DNA of 64,000 bases, from contig NZ_LVJH01000017.1 of assembly GCF_001637205.1 (NCBI RefSeq), forward strand, positions 186,001-250,000, given 5' to 3'. Each line of letters starts with the position of its first letter. The first letter of the stretch is position 1. Both the position numbers and the translations under genes were made by a program. Shown in pieces: positions 45,657 to 55,527 of this stretch. Under the pieces are notes generated by a model, which made no database searches, was not told where the DNA came from, and saw only the letters and a program-made list of their open reading frames with translations. Origin of the DNA: Paenibacillus glacialis. GTDB lineage: Bacteria; Bacillota; Bacilli; Paenibacillales; Paenibacillaceae.

Positions 45657-46194
45657 AAAAATCAGAGCAGAACAAGGTTTCACGCTTGTTGAACTGTTGG
45701 CATCACTAATGGTGCTTGCACTTGTTATAGGCATTATATACCCTGTTATGATGTTTGGTCTTCGAAGCTATCATAAAGTACAAATTGAGAATTCTCTACG
45801 TGAAGAAGCAGATATATTGATGTCATCGATTATTTCGGAATTGTATGTTTTTGGTCCCGAAAGCGTCTCTCAGCCTGCGAGCACAGATCCTTTCATTGGT
45901 AATAATGGTCCATTTATAGAACTGATGCGGGTGGATAATGGGAAGAAGGTTGAACGAGAGATTCGAATGGATAGCGGAAAGCTGTTTATTCGAGATAAAG
46001 TAAATGGGCCATCAAATACAGGAGAAATTCCTGTGCAATCACAACTTATTCTGCCAGATTCAGAATTAAGACTGACTTGTTCAAATGATAAAACGACCTG
46101 CTCCAGCGGTCTAATTGAAATTAAGCTTGTGCTTGAGCGAACTTTTGAGAGCAGAGAATATCAATTAGAGTTGAATAGTAGATTCGGATTTTAG
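45640..46194 (+). CDS. Type IV pilus minor prepilin (PilW/GspJ-like)
   Basis: 184 residues from ATG 45640 (12 bp after GGAGGG inside the upstream gene). Prepilin signal EQGFTLVELLASLMVLALVIG near residue 12, cut before Phe. The soluble part has a Cys pair (LTCSNDKTTC) and beta-rich C-terminus. The size and place between a PilV-like and a PilX-like gene indicate a tip or initiation complex subunit processed by the prepilin peptidase at 57694. Confidence 0.83.
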   Translation: MAEYAKKIRAEQGFTLVELLASLMVLALVIGIIYPVMMFGLRSYHKVQIENSLREEADILMSSIISELYVFGPESVSQPASTDPFIGNNGPFIELMRVDNGKKVEREIRMDSGKLFIRDKVNGPSNTGEIPVQSQLILPDSELRLTCSNDKTTCSSGLIEIKLVLERTFESREYQLELNSRFGF

Positions 46195-46207
46195 GAGGCC
46201 ATGGGCT

Positions 46208-48109
46208 ATGCCACCGAGATTCAAATACATTAGTGAGAAAATACTCTTAATACAGCACATGATTAAAGAAGAACGGGGTTCCGCACTGGTGATGGTCTTA
46301 TTCATCGTTCTTATCTTTACCATTCTCGGTACAGCAGTTCTAAGTGCAACAATTGGGGGAGCTACACGAGCAACAACAAGGGAAAATGATGTACAAAGTC
46401 TTCACTTAACTGAAAAGTCTTTAGATGAAGCGGCCGCATACATAACATCTCAACTAAATGGATTGAAAGATATCCATCCAGAACAACTAGAGAATACGAT
46501 CAAGGATTACCTGGCCGTTCTTAATTTGAAGAATAGCGATCTAAATGTAAATACGGATTTCAGTGCAGCTACTGGAAAAATTAAGAGTATCACATATGAT
46601 CGAATGGACAGCCAGTTAGATAAACATGCAATTAATTATTATATAACGATTACAGGCGAGGCTATAGTTAACGGAGTTAAACGTGAGATGAAGCGGGAAT
46701 TAATTATTGATACCTATCCTGATTTCCTGAAGTATGCGCTTGGTTCGGGGGGCGGAGTAATTAATGGAAATACAGATGTGAAGGGTAATTTGGTTATTAA
46801 CGGAGCTGCGTCGATTCAAGGTAATATCTATGCAGGTAATGAACTGGTAATCCGAAAGACGGCGAACTATGTTTATAATAAGAATCTATTTAATAAGTCG
46901 ACACTCTATCCAGTACTGACGGGTGAGGCGCATGTACAGTCATTGGATCATGTATTCTATTCCGAGAGTAGTAGCTCGAATGATAAGCCGGTGAAAAACA
47001 AGGGTATAGACACGTCTGAGGAAGCTATTCAAGTGAAGAATAGGTTTCAAGAGATTCTTGGTCTGAATAGCTTGGATAAAGTAGTCATTAAAAATAAAAG
47101 TAAGTTTGTGGAGATCAACGTCGACGAATCCTTTGTGGACAAAGTGGTGGAAGCGGCGCTTCCAAACGCTTCACCTAGTGAACGAAATAGTGAGCGTAAT
47201 ACGATCAGAGGAAAATTCTCCGAGATTGGAACATCCTTGATTGAATGGATTGGGAAAGAGCCACCGTATGTCTCTGTTTTCGAACAGCTAGAGAAACCGA
47301 TAAAGCCGACTAAACCGACTGAGCCTTCATATCCGGTGGTGGAAACAGAAGAAAATTTGAATAAATATAAGGAGCTCCTAACAATATTTGAAGAAGAAAT
47401 GCGAATCTATGAGATTGAACTTGCGAAATACGAAGCTAAGCTTGAGAAGGTATTAAATCGTAGTGGCTCGGCTATTTTCAATGGTAATATGCTCGTGGAT
47501 AATCTTGAATATAAAGGAATCACGTTCACTGAAAGCGCAAAGGCATCTTCCAAATGGTTTATTGTCAAAGGGAATTTAACGATTGATAATTTTGAAGAAG
47601 CTACGCTCAACATACGTGGAAATATCCTTGTCACAGGGAATGTTACGATACGAGGAAATGTGAGTTTTGATTCAACGATGTTTGTACTTGGTAAGACGAC
47701 GGTGGAAGACGCTGTAATTAGCGGGTTAGATGGTAAAGAACTAGTACTTATTTCTAAAGGTCCTATTCTTATTAATCGATATGACAAGTTCTCAGATACA
47801 CCTGTGGATTTGAAGGGATTTTTCTATACGGAAGGATCAGCTGAGCTTTATGGGGTAGGGTCTATATTCCGACTACATGGAGGGTTTTTCGCTAATGGAG
47901 AGCTGACCATCAATGCAGTTCTAGGTAAAGTGAAAGATGGCCCGATGGAACTTGCTATAGACCCGCAGGAGGGTATGGGACAAATGAGACGATTTGAAGT
48001 TATCTACGATCCAGATATTTATAAACATCAAATGGCTGGACTTCCAAGGGTACAACAAGTTAATGTTCGAGTAGGTCCGATTCAATTAGTCTCAAATAGC
48101 GGAAATTGA
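46208..48109 (+). CDS. PilX-like large minor pilus protein with beta-helical region
   Basis: 633 residues from ATG 46208 after AGGAGGCCATGGG. An N-terminal hydrophobic helix (about 20-45, RGSALVMVLFIVLIFTILG) and following helical stretch match the PilX N-terminal type, which lacks a strict prepilin cleavage motif. Residues about 178-215 and 455-580 show repeated G-x-(V/L)-x-I-x-G steps (NLVINGAASIQGNIYAG, NILVTGNVTIRGNVSF) as in a beta-solenoid. A Pro/Glu/Lys spacer at about 357-420 (KPIKPTKPTEP) separates them. Probably a surface-exposed pilus tip component. Terminator hairpin follows. Confidence 0.68.
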   Translation: MPPRFKYISEKILLIQHMIKEERGSALVMVLFIVLIFTILGTAVLSATIGGATRATTRENDVQSLHLTEKSLDEAAAYITSQLNGLKDIHPEQLENTIKDYLAVLNLKNSDLNVNTDFSAATGKIKSITYDRMDSQLDKHAINYYITITGEAIVNGVKREMKRELIIDTYPDFLKYALGSGGGVINGNTDVKGNLVINGAASIQGNIYAGNELVIRKTANYVYNKNLFNKSTLYPVLTGEAHVQSLDHVFYSESSSSNDKPVKNKGIDTSEEAIQVKNRFQEILGLNSLDKVVIKNKSKFVEINVDESFVDKVVEAALPNASPSERNSERNTIRGKFSEIGTSLIEWIGKEPPYVSVFEQLEKPIKPTKPTEPSYPVVETEENLNKYKELLTIFEEEMRIYEIELAKYEAKLEKVLNRSGSAIFNGNMLVDNLEYKGITFTESAKASSKWFIVKGNLTIDNFEEATLNIRGNILVTGNVTIRGNVSFDSTMFVLGKTTVEDAVISGLDGKELVLISKGPILINRYDKFSDTPVDLKGFFYTEGSAELYGVGSIFRLHGGFFANGELTINAVLGKVKDGPMELAIDPQEGMGQMRRFEVIYDPDIYKHQMAGLPRVQQVNVRVGPIQLVSNSGN

Positions 48110-48132
48110 TAGCCTATATACTCGTAATGAAA

Positions 48133-48172
48133 CAACCTCCAAATCGTCGATTAAGGATCGATCTGGAGGTTG
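48133..48172. terminator. Bidirectional terminator between convergent genes
   Basis: CAACCTCCAAATCG pairs with CGATCTGGAGGTTG. It separates the PilX-like gene (+) from the large minus-strand gene; neither side has a long T run. Confidence 0.6.
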
Positions 48173-48226
48173 CTTCATTGTAAGAAGAGAACTACGAATA
48201 GAGTAGGAAACGTTAAGGAGTCTCGC

Positions 48227-51200
48227 CTAATATTTATCGTCACTGGTTACTTGACCAACGACAATGACCTTTATGGTTGCCGTTATTGGGGTATCAGTTG
48301 GGTTCTTCTGGTAAGATACTCGAATGACATCATAGCCTTTTTTCAGACCAGTAACGTTTCCATTACCATTCAAAGTTAGAAAGTTTGAAGTTCCGGGTTC
48401 TAAATTACCACTTCCTGGGCGATCAAGGCTCCAGACGAGCTGCTCCCTAATCTGAAGTAACGGATACGACCTAGGAATAGGCCATAACAAGTCATTAAGA
48501 TTGCGTGACGTTCCCATCTCTATCGTTGTTTCATTATTGGAGAACTGAAGTCCAGTGAGTATAGAACTAATCTTTACATCGTGAGAAGCACTTAACCCGC
48601 CAACAGTCACGGTGACCGTAATCTTAATTGTTTCTTTGGTACCCTTTAGTTCAATGGATTTTCCAGTGACAGGTCCGACAATCTCAGCATAAGCGGATCC
48701 GCTACCTTCAATATGCCAAGTGAAGTCTTCGTGATCGGCATTAATTGGGTCTAGGACGGCATCCAACTTGATTGTACTGCCCAGATTCATGGTTGCATCG
48801 CCCACAATAGATAATCCCTTAAGGCTAACTTTAATGGGGTGCTCTGCGGTAATGCCGTTTGGTTGTTTCGTGCTTTTCACGGTTACAACGACAATATAAT
48901 CACCTGATTTAATTGCTTGGAATGATGCATTCCATTTATCATTGATGTCTGGAGTAATGGTTGCATAGGAATTGGCATCTTTAATCGTCCAGACTACGCT
49001 GGTGATGTTCCCGATGTCTTCAGTATAAGTTGCCTTTAAGTCAATCAAGTCGTTGACCACACTTTCATTAGGGCCCACTATGGCTAGACCAGGACTGATG
49101 ACCGTTACTTTTGCTGTTGCATATATGTTGCTTCCGTCAGTAGATGTAATTGTAATATGAATAGGACTGTCCACGGGCGTAGGCTTGAGACCTGTGATCC
49201 GTCCATTGCTGCTGAGCGTTACATATTCGGGCTTGTCAGTGCTCCACGCGAGGTTCTGATTGTTTGCGTCCTGCGGCTCGATGGTAGGAATAAGCGAGAG
49301 GTCTTCACCGACTAGAATGGTTGTGTCCTCAAGAGTCAATTTACCTACCTTAACAATAGCTTCGAACCCAACGTCCGGGAACACAACTCTCCTTAGCTCT
49401 CCAGGCGGAATCGGGGTAGGTACAGGATTAGGTAGTGTTCCGGTAAAAGGAGCATCATAAAAACCGAAACCTGCCGTCTCAGACCTGAAAGATTTTCCTA
49501 TATAGTTACCGACGATGTTACCCCCATTTAACGTAAGAGTTGCCATGGGAGCAAGAACAGACCCTTCTATTGTCATACCTTTCATATCTATTTTTATATC
49601 TTCTTTCATATCAATTGCACCGTTTCCATAAAAGTTATAAAGAATTTTAGTGCTCATTGAATTAGATGGTGGAGAAGTTGTGAGTTTACCATTTAAAATG
49701 GTTGCGAAACGTAGTGATAAATTAGTACCTTTTACGTTAATAATGACGGTGGATTCTTGTGGGACGTCAATCGATAAGTCTGTTACAGCATTCCAACTAA
49801 TCTCGGGAATATTAAAAATATTAAGATCTTTATCAGTTCCTACTAGGGAAACTGCGGTTGTATTACTATTGATAGTGGTGATACCATTAGGCGTCTCTTT
49901 TGATAGAGACGCGGATAGCTTTGTCAATTGGTCTTTATTCGTAGTGAAATCAATTGGATTTTCCTTTCTTACCGTACCCTGTATCGTACCAAATACTTCA
50001 TTTTTATATATACCACCATACACGGCATTACCCTTGACATCCCCGCCATTAGTTATCGTCAAATTACCGTTTGCAATGAGGACATCGTCAAAGTTACCAT
50101 CTATTTTTGGAATTTCCATACCAATACCAAAGCCTGAACTTAATAGAATGTCACCTGCGGAAGCCATACGTCCGTTCATGGTGAAACCGCTATGAACGAC
50201 AGTGATATCTCCGAGCATAAATGCGTTATAATTCCCCGCTACCCCGAGAGGGGATTCTTTCGATATGGAATGGATATCCCGAAAATCAAGTCTGGAATCC
50301 ACCAGATTATAGACCCCTTTTACAGTCGGAGTTACCATAAGCTTAAAAGTCACGGACTGACCGCCATTAGGGATATAAGTCTTTTTATCATTTGATAATT
50401 GATAAGTGATATCTTTAAACGTCTTTTTCACAGTCATTCCAGAAGAGGGAGATCCGGTTGTAGTTATACCGGCACCTGAAACGTTCAAGTTGCGTGGGAA
50501 GTTCTCCACGTATTTTAGATCTGAAACTACAAAGGTGTCCTTTGGATTCTCATTCTTATTACCTGATGGCACAGAAATGTTCTTCGGCGAAATGGAATAA
50601 GTGATGATTACTTCCTCGTCTCTGCGTATCTTACCATCCACAACATTTGTGGAAAGGGTACGATTTGTCTCTAGATTCGCGGTGACTTTCTGGATAGTCA
50701 AGTTGACGATTTCAGTCGCTTGAGCGCCTACCTCGTCTTTGACCGTAATTTCAAGTTGCAGGTCTCCTCCTTCAGGTAAAGGATTAGTGAAGCTCTGTGT
50801 TATCGTATCCCCTGCTGAAGTTGATTTATTAACGTATCCTAGGTTGAGATAAGTACCCTTATGCTTAAATTTAACACTCGTAGATAAGACACGATTATTT
50901 AAATCAGAATCATTGACCGTATAGCTTAATAAAAGATTGTTTAGATAGGATGGTTTAGTGCTATTGTTCGTCGGCGCGTTCACAGTAATTTGTGGAGCGT
51001 GATTAGCATTCATGAAAGAACGGTAAATGGTATTAATGAACAACTGTTTCTCCCATAATGGGGAGTTTGTGTTGAGTTCTCCGGTATTTATATCTGAGGA
51101 GGTAGTAATTTCCTTGGAAGACGCTCTACTCGTTAAATCCTTGCTTAAGTCAAAAGGATATTGAGTTAACAATCCCTCGTTAACTAGTGATGTTGTCGTC

Positions 51201-52462
51201 GAACGGAACGCGTTAACTATGTCCCCTGATGTCTTACCAGTATTAACTGTTTCTGCGTATAGAGTCCCATCATTAAACAGAACGCTTTGACCAGTTGTAA
51301 TGAATTGCTGAACTTCTGCGGCGGATGATGGACTCAAGGGGTCATATTTGTTCTGTGCATTTTGAAATCCAAAGATTAGCGTGTCGTAGTTACCATTTAA
51401 TTGATTTGAATAAATAGTATTGAAATCATCGATTGAAACGGCTGTGATATCAAGCTTGTAGCTGTCTGATTCCAGAAGGTTCGGTTCTAAGACCTTTGTT
51501 AAGTTGCTATGACTGTCATCTGTAGGCACAACCTGAATAATTCGAATAACTGGTTTTTCATCTTTGTAACGAATGGTTCCTGTTATATAGTCCTTCAGAC
51601 CGGTTTGTTGATCGGATACTTCTAATCTCCAGTAAAGTAATCCTGAATAAGCTTTAGGTAATGTGTAACTGATTTTATTTGTAGGTCCCGTAACATTTGT
51701 GGCTGCCACAAGGTTGTTGTCTGCGGGATTAAGAATCTTATCAACCGACATGTAAAGACTGGCTCGAATTCGATTGTCATCAAGATTCCGAATATGGTGA
51801 GTCTGAAAAGGGAATACCAGCTTGTCCCCAGCCTTGTAGCTGTGACTTGTGTCCTTTGAATAATCGATGAGCGTATTTCCAGTATCCAAAGCTACTCTTG
51901 GTCGTTGTTGCAGCATTTCTAGAATGGTAGAAGGGCTGTTTTTGATCTGAGAAATGAGAGTGCCTAATTCAGCATCATCAACAAAAAGGACATTGGCTTT
52001 ACGATCAGCAGTAGTGGAATATTTGTAAAAAGAGTTATACAAAACGCTTTGTTCATTTAAAGGGTTGGTTGTATTTGCCACTTGATTCAATACATCCTTA
52101 TGTAGGATCACGGGGAGTCCCTTATTTATGTATTCTTTGATGATTTCGTCTGCTTTTAGAAGAGTCATATCATTCGATAACTTACCCTTGCCGATATAGA
52201 TGGCGTCGTATTTACCGCTGAGTTCATCAGGTTGTGTCACAAATTCCTTCATCGGTACGGTATCAACGGTAATATTGTCTTGTTGCGCAAGTGCGAATGG
52301 TAGGGCATAAGAACTGTCAGCATTACTTTCATCACCAATCTCCAATATTCTGATCTGATAGATAGGCCCTTGGTCGGCGCTTACGTTAAATAGATAGAGT
52401 GGAATTGCTAGTAGGATAGCCACAAATACCGTTAATGAGAGTGAGAACTTGTTTAACTTCAT
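48227..52462 (-). CDS. 1411-residue secreted protein with DUF5057-like, choice-of-anchor-A-like and Ig-like domains
   Basis: Start ATG at 52462 with AGGGAGGTAC 8 bp upstream. Signal peptide about 1-29 (VSADQG). Residues about 35-480 contain repeated Rossmann-like blocks (YQIRILEIGDESN, VIRIIQVVPTDDS) as in DUF5057. Residues about 490-590 are Ig-like. Residues about 745-1010 (NYNAFMLGDITVVHSGFTM, then VLIANGNLTITNGGDVKGN) resemble choice-of-anchor-A domains. A PTPIPP linker near 1020 is followed by three or four Big_2/Ig-like domains to the end. No SLH or sorting signal. Inverted within the pilus cluster and divergent from pilB, it may be a surface or pilus-associated adhesin; this is inference. 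Confidence 0.75.
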   Translation of the reverse strand: MKLNKFSLSLTVFVAILLAIPLYLFNVSADQGPIYQIRILEIGDESNADSSYALPFALAQQDNITVDTVPMKEFVTQPDELSGKYDAIYIGKGKLSNDMTLLKADEIIKEYINKGLPVILHKDVLNQVANTTNPLNEQSVLYNSFYKYSTTADRKANVLFVDDAELGTLISQIKNSPSTILEMLQQRPRVALDTGNTLIDYSKDTSHSYKAGDKLVFPFQTHHIRNLDDNRIRASLYMSVDKILNPADNNLVAATNVTGPTNKISYTLPKAYSGLLYWRLEVSDQQTGLKDYITGTIRYKDEKPVIRIIQVVPTDDSHSNLTKVLEPNLLESDSYKLDITAVSIDDFNTIYSNQLNGNYDTLIFGFQNAQNKYDPLSPSSAAEVQQFITTGQSVLFNDGTLYAETVNTGKTSGDIVNAFRSTTTSLVNEGLLTQYPFDLSKDLTSRASSKEITTSSDINTGELNTNSPLWEKQLFINTIYRSFMNANHAPQITVNAPTNNSTKPSYLNNLLLSYTVNDSDLNNRVLSTSVKFKHKGTYLNLGYVNKSTSAGDTITQSFTNPLPEGGDLQLEITVKDEVGAQATEIVNLTIQKVTANLETNRTLSTNVVDGKIRRDEEVIITYSISPKNISVPSGNKNENPKDTFVVSDLKYVENFPRNLNVSGAGITTTGSPSSGMTVKKTFKDITYQLSNDKKTYIPNGGQSVTFKLMVTPTVKGVYNLVDSRLDFRDIHSISKESPLGVAGNYNAFMLGDITVVHSGFTMNGRMASAGDILLSSGFGIGMEIPKIDGNFDDVLIANGNLTITNGGDVKGNAVYGGIYKNEVFGTIQGTVRKENPIDFTTNKDQLTKLSASLSKETPNGITTINSNTTAVSLVGTDKDLNIFNIPEISWNAVTDLSIDVPQESTVIINVKGTNLSLRFATILNGKLTTSPPSNSMSTKILYNFYGNGAIDMKEDIKIDMKGMTIEGSVLAPMATLTLNGGNIVGNYIGKSFRSETAGFGFYDAPFTGTLPNPVPTPIPPGELRRVVFPDVGFEAIVKVGKLTLEDTTILVGEDLSLIPTIEPQDANNQNLAWSTDKPEYVTLSSNGRITGLKPTPVDSPIHITITSTDGSNIYATAKVTVISPGLAIVGPNESVVNDLIDLKATYTEDIGNITSVVWTIKDANSYATITPDINDKWNASFQAIKSGDYIVVVTVKSTKQPNGITAEHPIKVSLKGLSIVGDATMNLGSTIKLDAVLDPINADHEDFTWHIEGSGSAYAEIVGPVTGKSIELKGTKETIKITVTVTVGGLSASHDVKISSILTGLQFSNNETTIEMGTSRNLNDLLWPIPRSYPLLQIREQLVWSLDRPGSGNLEPGTSNFLTLNGNGNVTGLKKGYDVIRVSYQKNPTDTPITATIKVIVVGQVTSDDKY

Positions 52463-52792
52463 GTATAGTACCTCCCTGAAAGAATGGATAAATATAAGAT
52501 TTGAATATTTGAGATAACTATTTTTATGTAGAAATTGTTGTAAAATTTTGTATCATATGCTATAAATCATTGTAGAATATAGTTCGCAAGTAGGCAATCA
52601 AAATATGAGAAAAAATACCTATAAAAGTAGACTTTCGACCTATTTTCTTGAAATGCCTTATAAACCATCAATTTAATATATAAGTTAACAAATTTCGACA
52701 TGCTAGAGACTGTGAATCTAGTCCGAGATTCAGTGAATGAAAGGTCAGCCCTGGAAAAGTTAAATCTATTACTTGCTAGGAGATGATTAATT
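52463..52792. promoter_or_regulatory. 330-bp divergent intergenic region
   Basis: Separates the minus-strand secreted protein from pilB. AT-rich, no ORF. It holds TTCGAC twice (near 52630 and 52697; the second extends to TTCGACA, a core Spo0A-box-like sequence) and a small stem TGAATCT/AGATTCA at about 52713-52733. No clear sigma-A promoter for either gene. Confidence 0.5.
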
Positions 52793-54457
52793 GTGGCTAT
52801 CGTGAAGAAGAGATTAGGAGATTTGTTAGTAGAGAATGGGATTATCTCTCAGGAACAGCTAGAAGAAGCGCTTATAGAGCAACGTAGGAGTAAGCGAAGA
52901 CTGGGGGATCTATTAATCTCTCAAGGATACATAACGGAACAGCAGCTCATTGAGGTACTAGAATTCCAGTTAGGTATTCCACATGTGAGCTTGTTTAAGT
53001 ATCAGATTGACCCAGCAATCACTCAGATTATTCCAGAAAGTATGGCTAAGCGTTATCAGGTGCTACCGTTTATGAAAGAAGGCGGGAAGCTGATGGTCGC
53101 TATGGCGGATCCTCTTGATTATTTCGCCATAGAGGAATTACGGATGACTACTGGATTTCGAATAGAGCCAGCTATCTCTACAAGAGATGAGCTTCAGCGG
53201 GCGATTGCGAAACATTACGGCTTACGGGATTCGATGACTCAGATGATGGTGGAGTTGCCGAGTCAGGAGGAAATCGAGGAGACGGAGATTACGGATGAGG
53301 ATTCTCCGATTGTACGACTCGTGAATCAGATGATTCAACAGGCCGTTCAACTCAAAGCATCCGATATACACGTAGATCCTGGTGAGAATAATCTTGCAAT
53401 CCGTTACCGAATTGATGGTTCTTTACGTACAGAGCGCCTTATTCCGAAGCAAATGCAGGGATTTATTATAGCGAGGCTAAAGATCATATCTCAACTGAAC
53501 ATTGCAGAGCGGCGGTTGCCTCAGGATGGGCGGATCAAGATGGAGTTCGACAACAAAATGGTCGATATCCGTGTCTCCTCACTTCCAACCATTCATGGGG
53601 AGAAGATTGTGCTCAGACTACTTGATCTGAGTGCAGGAGTGAAATCCCTTGATAATCTAGGGTTTAATGTTCGTAGTCAGTCTCTTTTTAAAGAAATGAT
53701 TGAACGTCCATATGGCATTCTGCTCATTACAGGGCCGACAGGGAGCGGAAAGACAACAACACTGTATTCCGCACTGAGTCATCTTAATCAGGAGAGTACG
53801 AATATTATTACCGTTGAAGATCCTGTGGAATATCAATTAGAAGGCATTAATCAAGTACATATTAACCCGAACATTGGCCTTACCTTTGCCGCGGGACTCC
53901 GATCGATTCTACGTCAAGATCCTAATATTGTGATGGTAGGTGAAATTCGGGATACAGAGACAGCTGCAATTGCAGTTCGTGCATCGCTGACCGGACATTT
54001 AGTGCTATCTACGCTTCATACCAATGATGCAATCAGTACAGTGATGCGTCTGCAAGATATGGGAATTGAGCCGTATCTTACAGCCTCGTCGCTTATCGGG
54101 GTCGTGGCACAACGACTTGTACGTCGAATATGTGAGGATTGTAGAGCGCCATATACTCCGACAGAACAAGAAGCCATCATGCTCCAGGGGCATAGTATTC
54201 AAGTGGAAACTCTTTATCGGGGAAGAGGCTGTGGTAACTGTAATCATACTGGATATCGTGGGCGGATCGCTATACATGAGGTACTGATGATTGATGATGC
54301 CATGCGTAGAGTGATTACAGAATCTGCACCGATGCAAGAAGTTCGGGAGGTTGCAAAGAGTCAGGGGATGATTGATTTGTTATCTGATGGCTTCAGTAAG
54401 GTTGGACAGGGATTTACAACGATTCAAGAGGTTATGCGTGAGACTGTAGCTCACTAG
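52793..54457 (+). CDS. pilB: Type IV pilus assembly ATPase PilB with MshEN-like N-terminus
   Basis: 554 residues from GTG 52793 after AGGAGATGA. Residues 7-60 carry two copies of the RLG-x2-L-x3-G ... L-x3-L-x2-Q motif (RLGDLLVENG, RLGDLLISQG) separated by five residues, the pattern of c-di-GMP-binding MshEN domains. The ATPase core has Walker A TGPTGSGKTTTLY near 313, GEIRDTETA near 385, and the tetracysteine CEDC (446) and CGNC (480) zinc site. It powers pilus polymerisation at the membrane. Confidence 0.95.
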   Translation: MAIVKKRLGDLLVENGIISQEQLEEALIEQRRSKRRLGDLLISQGYITEQQLIEVLEFQLGIPHVSLFKYQIDPAITQIIPESMAKRYQVLPFMKEGGKLMVAMADPLDYFAIEELRMTTGFRIEPAISTRDELQRAIAKHYGLRDSMTQMMVELPSQEEIEETEITDEDSPIVRLVNQMIQQAVQLKASDIHVDPGENNLAIRYRIDGSLRTERLIPKQMQGFIIARLKIISQLNIAERRLPQDGRIKMEFDNKMVDIRVSSLPTIHGEKIVLRLLDLSAGVKSLDNLGFNVRSQSLFKEMIERPYGILLITGPTGSGKTTTLYSALSHLNQESTNIITVEDPVEYQLEGINQVHINPNIGLTFAAGLRSILRQDPNIVMVGEIRDTETAAIAVRASLTGHLVLSTLHTNDAISTVMRLQDMGIEPYLTASSLIGVVAQRLVRRICEDCRAPYTPTEQEAIMLQGHSIQVETLYRGRGCGNCNHTGYRGRIAIHEVLMIDDAMRRVITESAPMQEVREVAKSQGMIDLLSDGFSKVGQGFTTIQEVMRETVAH

Positions 54458-54474
54458 GAGAGGAGGAAGAGCAG

Positions 54475-55527
54475 ATGCACCAAGATACAATAGACATCAT
54501 AGACCTGCTGTGCAAATCATATGAAATCGGCGCTTCCGACCTGCATATCTCCGTTGGTTCCCCACCGCAGATTAGAGTGGATGGCATGCTTCGTAAGTTG
54601 GATGGTAGGTCGATTGAGAGGGAAGACAGCAAATCAATATCCGAATTACTTCTTGGGCCTGAACGTACAGAACAGTTTCGTAACTTGGGTGAAATGGATT
54701 TCTCTTATGAGATTGAGGGGTGTGCTCGGTTCCGGATTAATGTATTTCGGCAACGGGGAGAGATCAGCGTCGCAGCTCGGTCTATCCCAACAGTCATTCC
54801 AACAATCGAACAATTGGGATTACCTGCCACGCTAATGCAACTGGTACAGAAACCACAAGGACTCATTCTTGTAACTGGACCAACGGGAAGTGGTAAATCC
54901 TCGACACTTGCGGCAATGATTGACCACATTAATCGTACATATTGCAAACATATCGTCACATTGGAGGATCCGATAGAATTTCTCCATTCCAATAGTTCAT
55001 CATTGATTCAGCAGCGAGAGATAGGTAGTGATACTTTGAGTTTCTCCAATGGTCTTAGAGCAGCATTACGCCAAGATCCAGATGTGATTCTAGTGGGTGA
55101 AATGCGCGATGCAGAGACGATCAGTGCAGCTGTGACTGCAGCTGAGACGGGACATCTCGTATTTGCGACGCTACATACAACAGATGCACCTCAGACAGTA
55201 GATCGGATTATCGATGTTTTTCCAGGACCACAGCAACAACAGATACGCACACAGCTTGCGGCAGTATTGACCGCCGTTATCTCACAGAGACTATTCCTTC
55301 GTACCGGAGGTCAAGGAAGGATATGTGCAACTGAAATTATGATCAACACGCCAGCGATAGCTAATTTGATTCGGACTGAGAAGACACATCAGATGATGAG
55401 TATGATACAGACCGGGCGAGAGTTGGGAATGCATACGTTAGAGACAAACCTTCGTGATTTGATAAAGTCTGGTGTAATTGATCCAGCTTCTGCCAAGTCA
55501 TATATGACGACAGGAGCGAATAACTGA
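54475..55527 (+). CDS. pilT: Type IV pilus retraction ATPase PilT
   Basis: 350 residues from ATG 54475 after AGGAGGAAGAGC. ASDLHISVGSPP near 20, Walker A GPTGSGKSSTLAAM near 135, VGEMRDAETISAAVTAAETGHL (Walker B region; key residues GEMRD), and C-terminal ELGMHTLETNL match PilT rather than PilB; there is no MshEN or zinc site. It depolymerises the pilus, giving retraction for twitching or DNA uptake. The stop codon overlaps the pilC start (TGATG). Confidence 0.95.
   Translation: MHQDTIDIIDLLCKSYEIGASDLHISVGSPPQIRVDGMLRKLDGRSIEREDSKSISELLLGPERTEQFRNLGEMDFSYEIEGCARFRINVFRQRGEISVAARSIPTVIPTIEQLGLPATLMQLVQKPQGLILVTGPTGSGKSSTLAAMIDHINRTYCKHIVTLEDPIEFLHSNSSSLIQQREIGSDTLSFSNGLRAALRQDPDVILVGEMRDAETISAAVTAAETGHLVFATLHTTDAPQTVDRIIDVFPGPQQQQIRTQLAAVLTAVISQRLFLRTGGQGRICATEIMINTPAIANLIRTEKTHQMMSMIQTGRELGMHTLETNLRDLIKSGVIDPASAKSYMTTGANN

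Noticed and set aside
49650..50195. 181-codon plus-strand frame inside the 1411-residue gene
   Set aside because: Antisense shadow without a ribosome-binding site; the minus-strand frame is long, has a signal peptide and clear domains.
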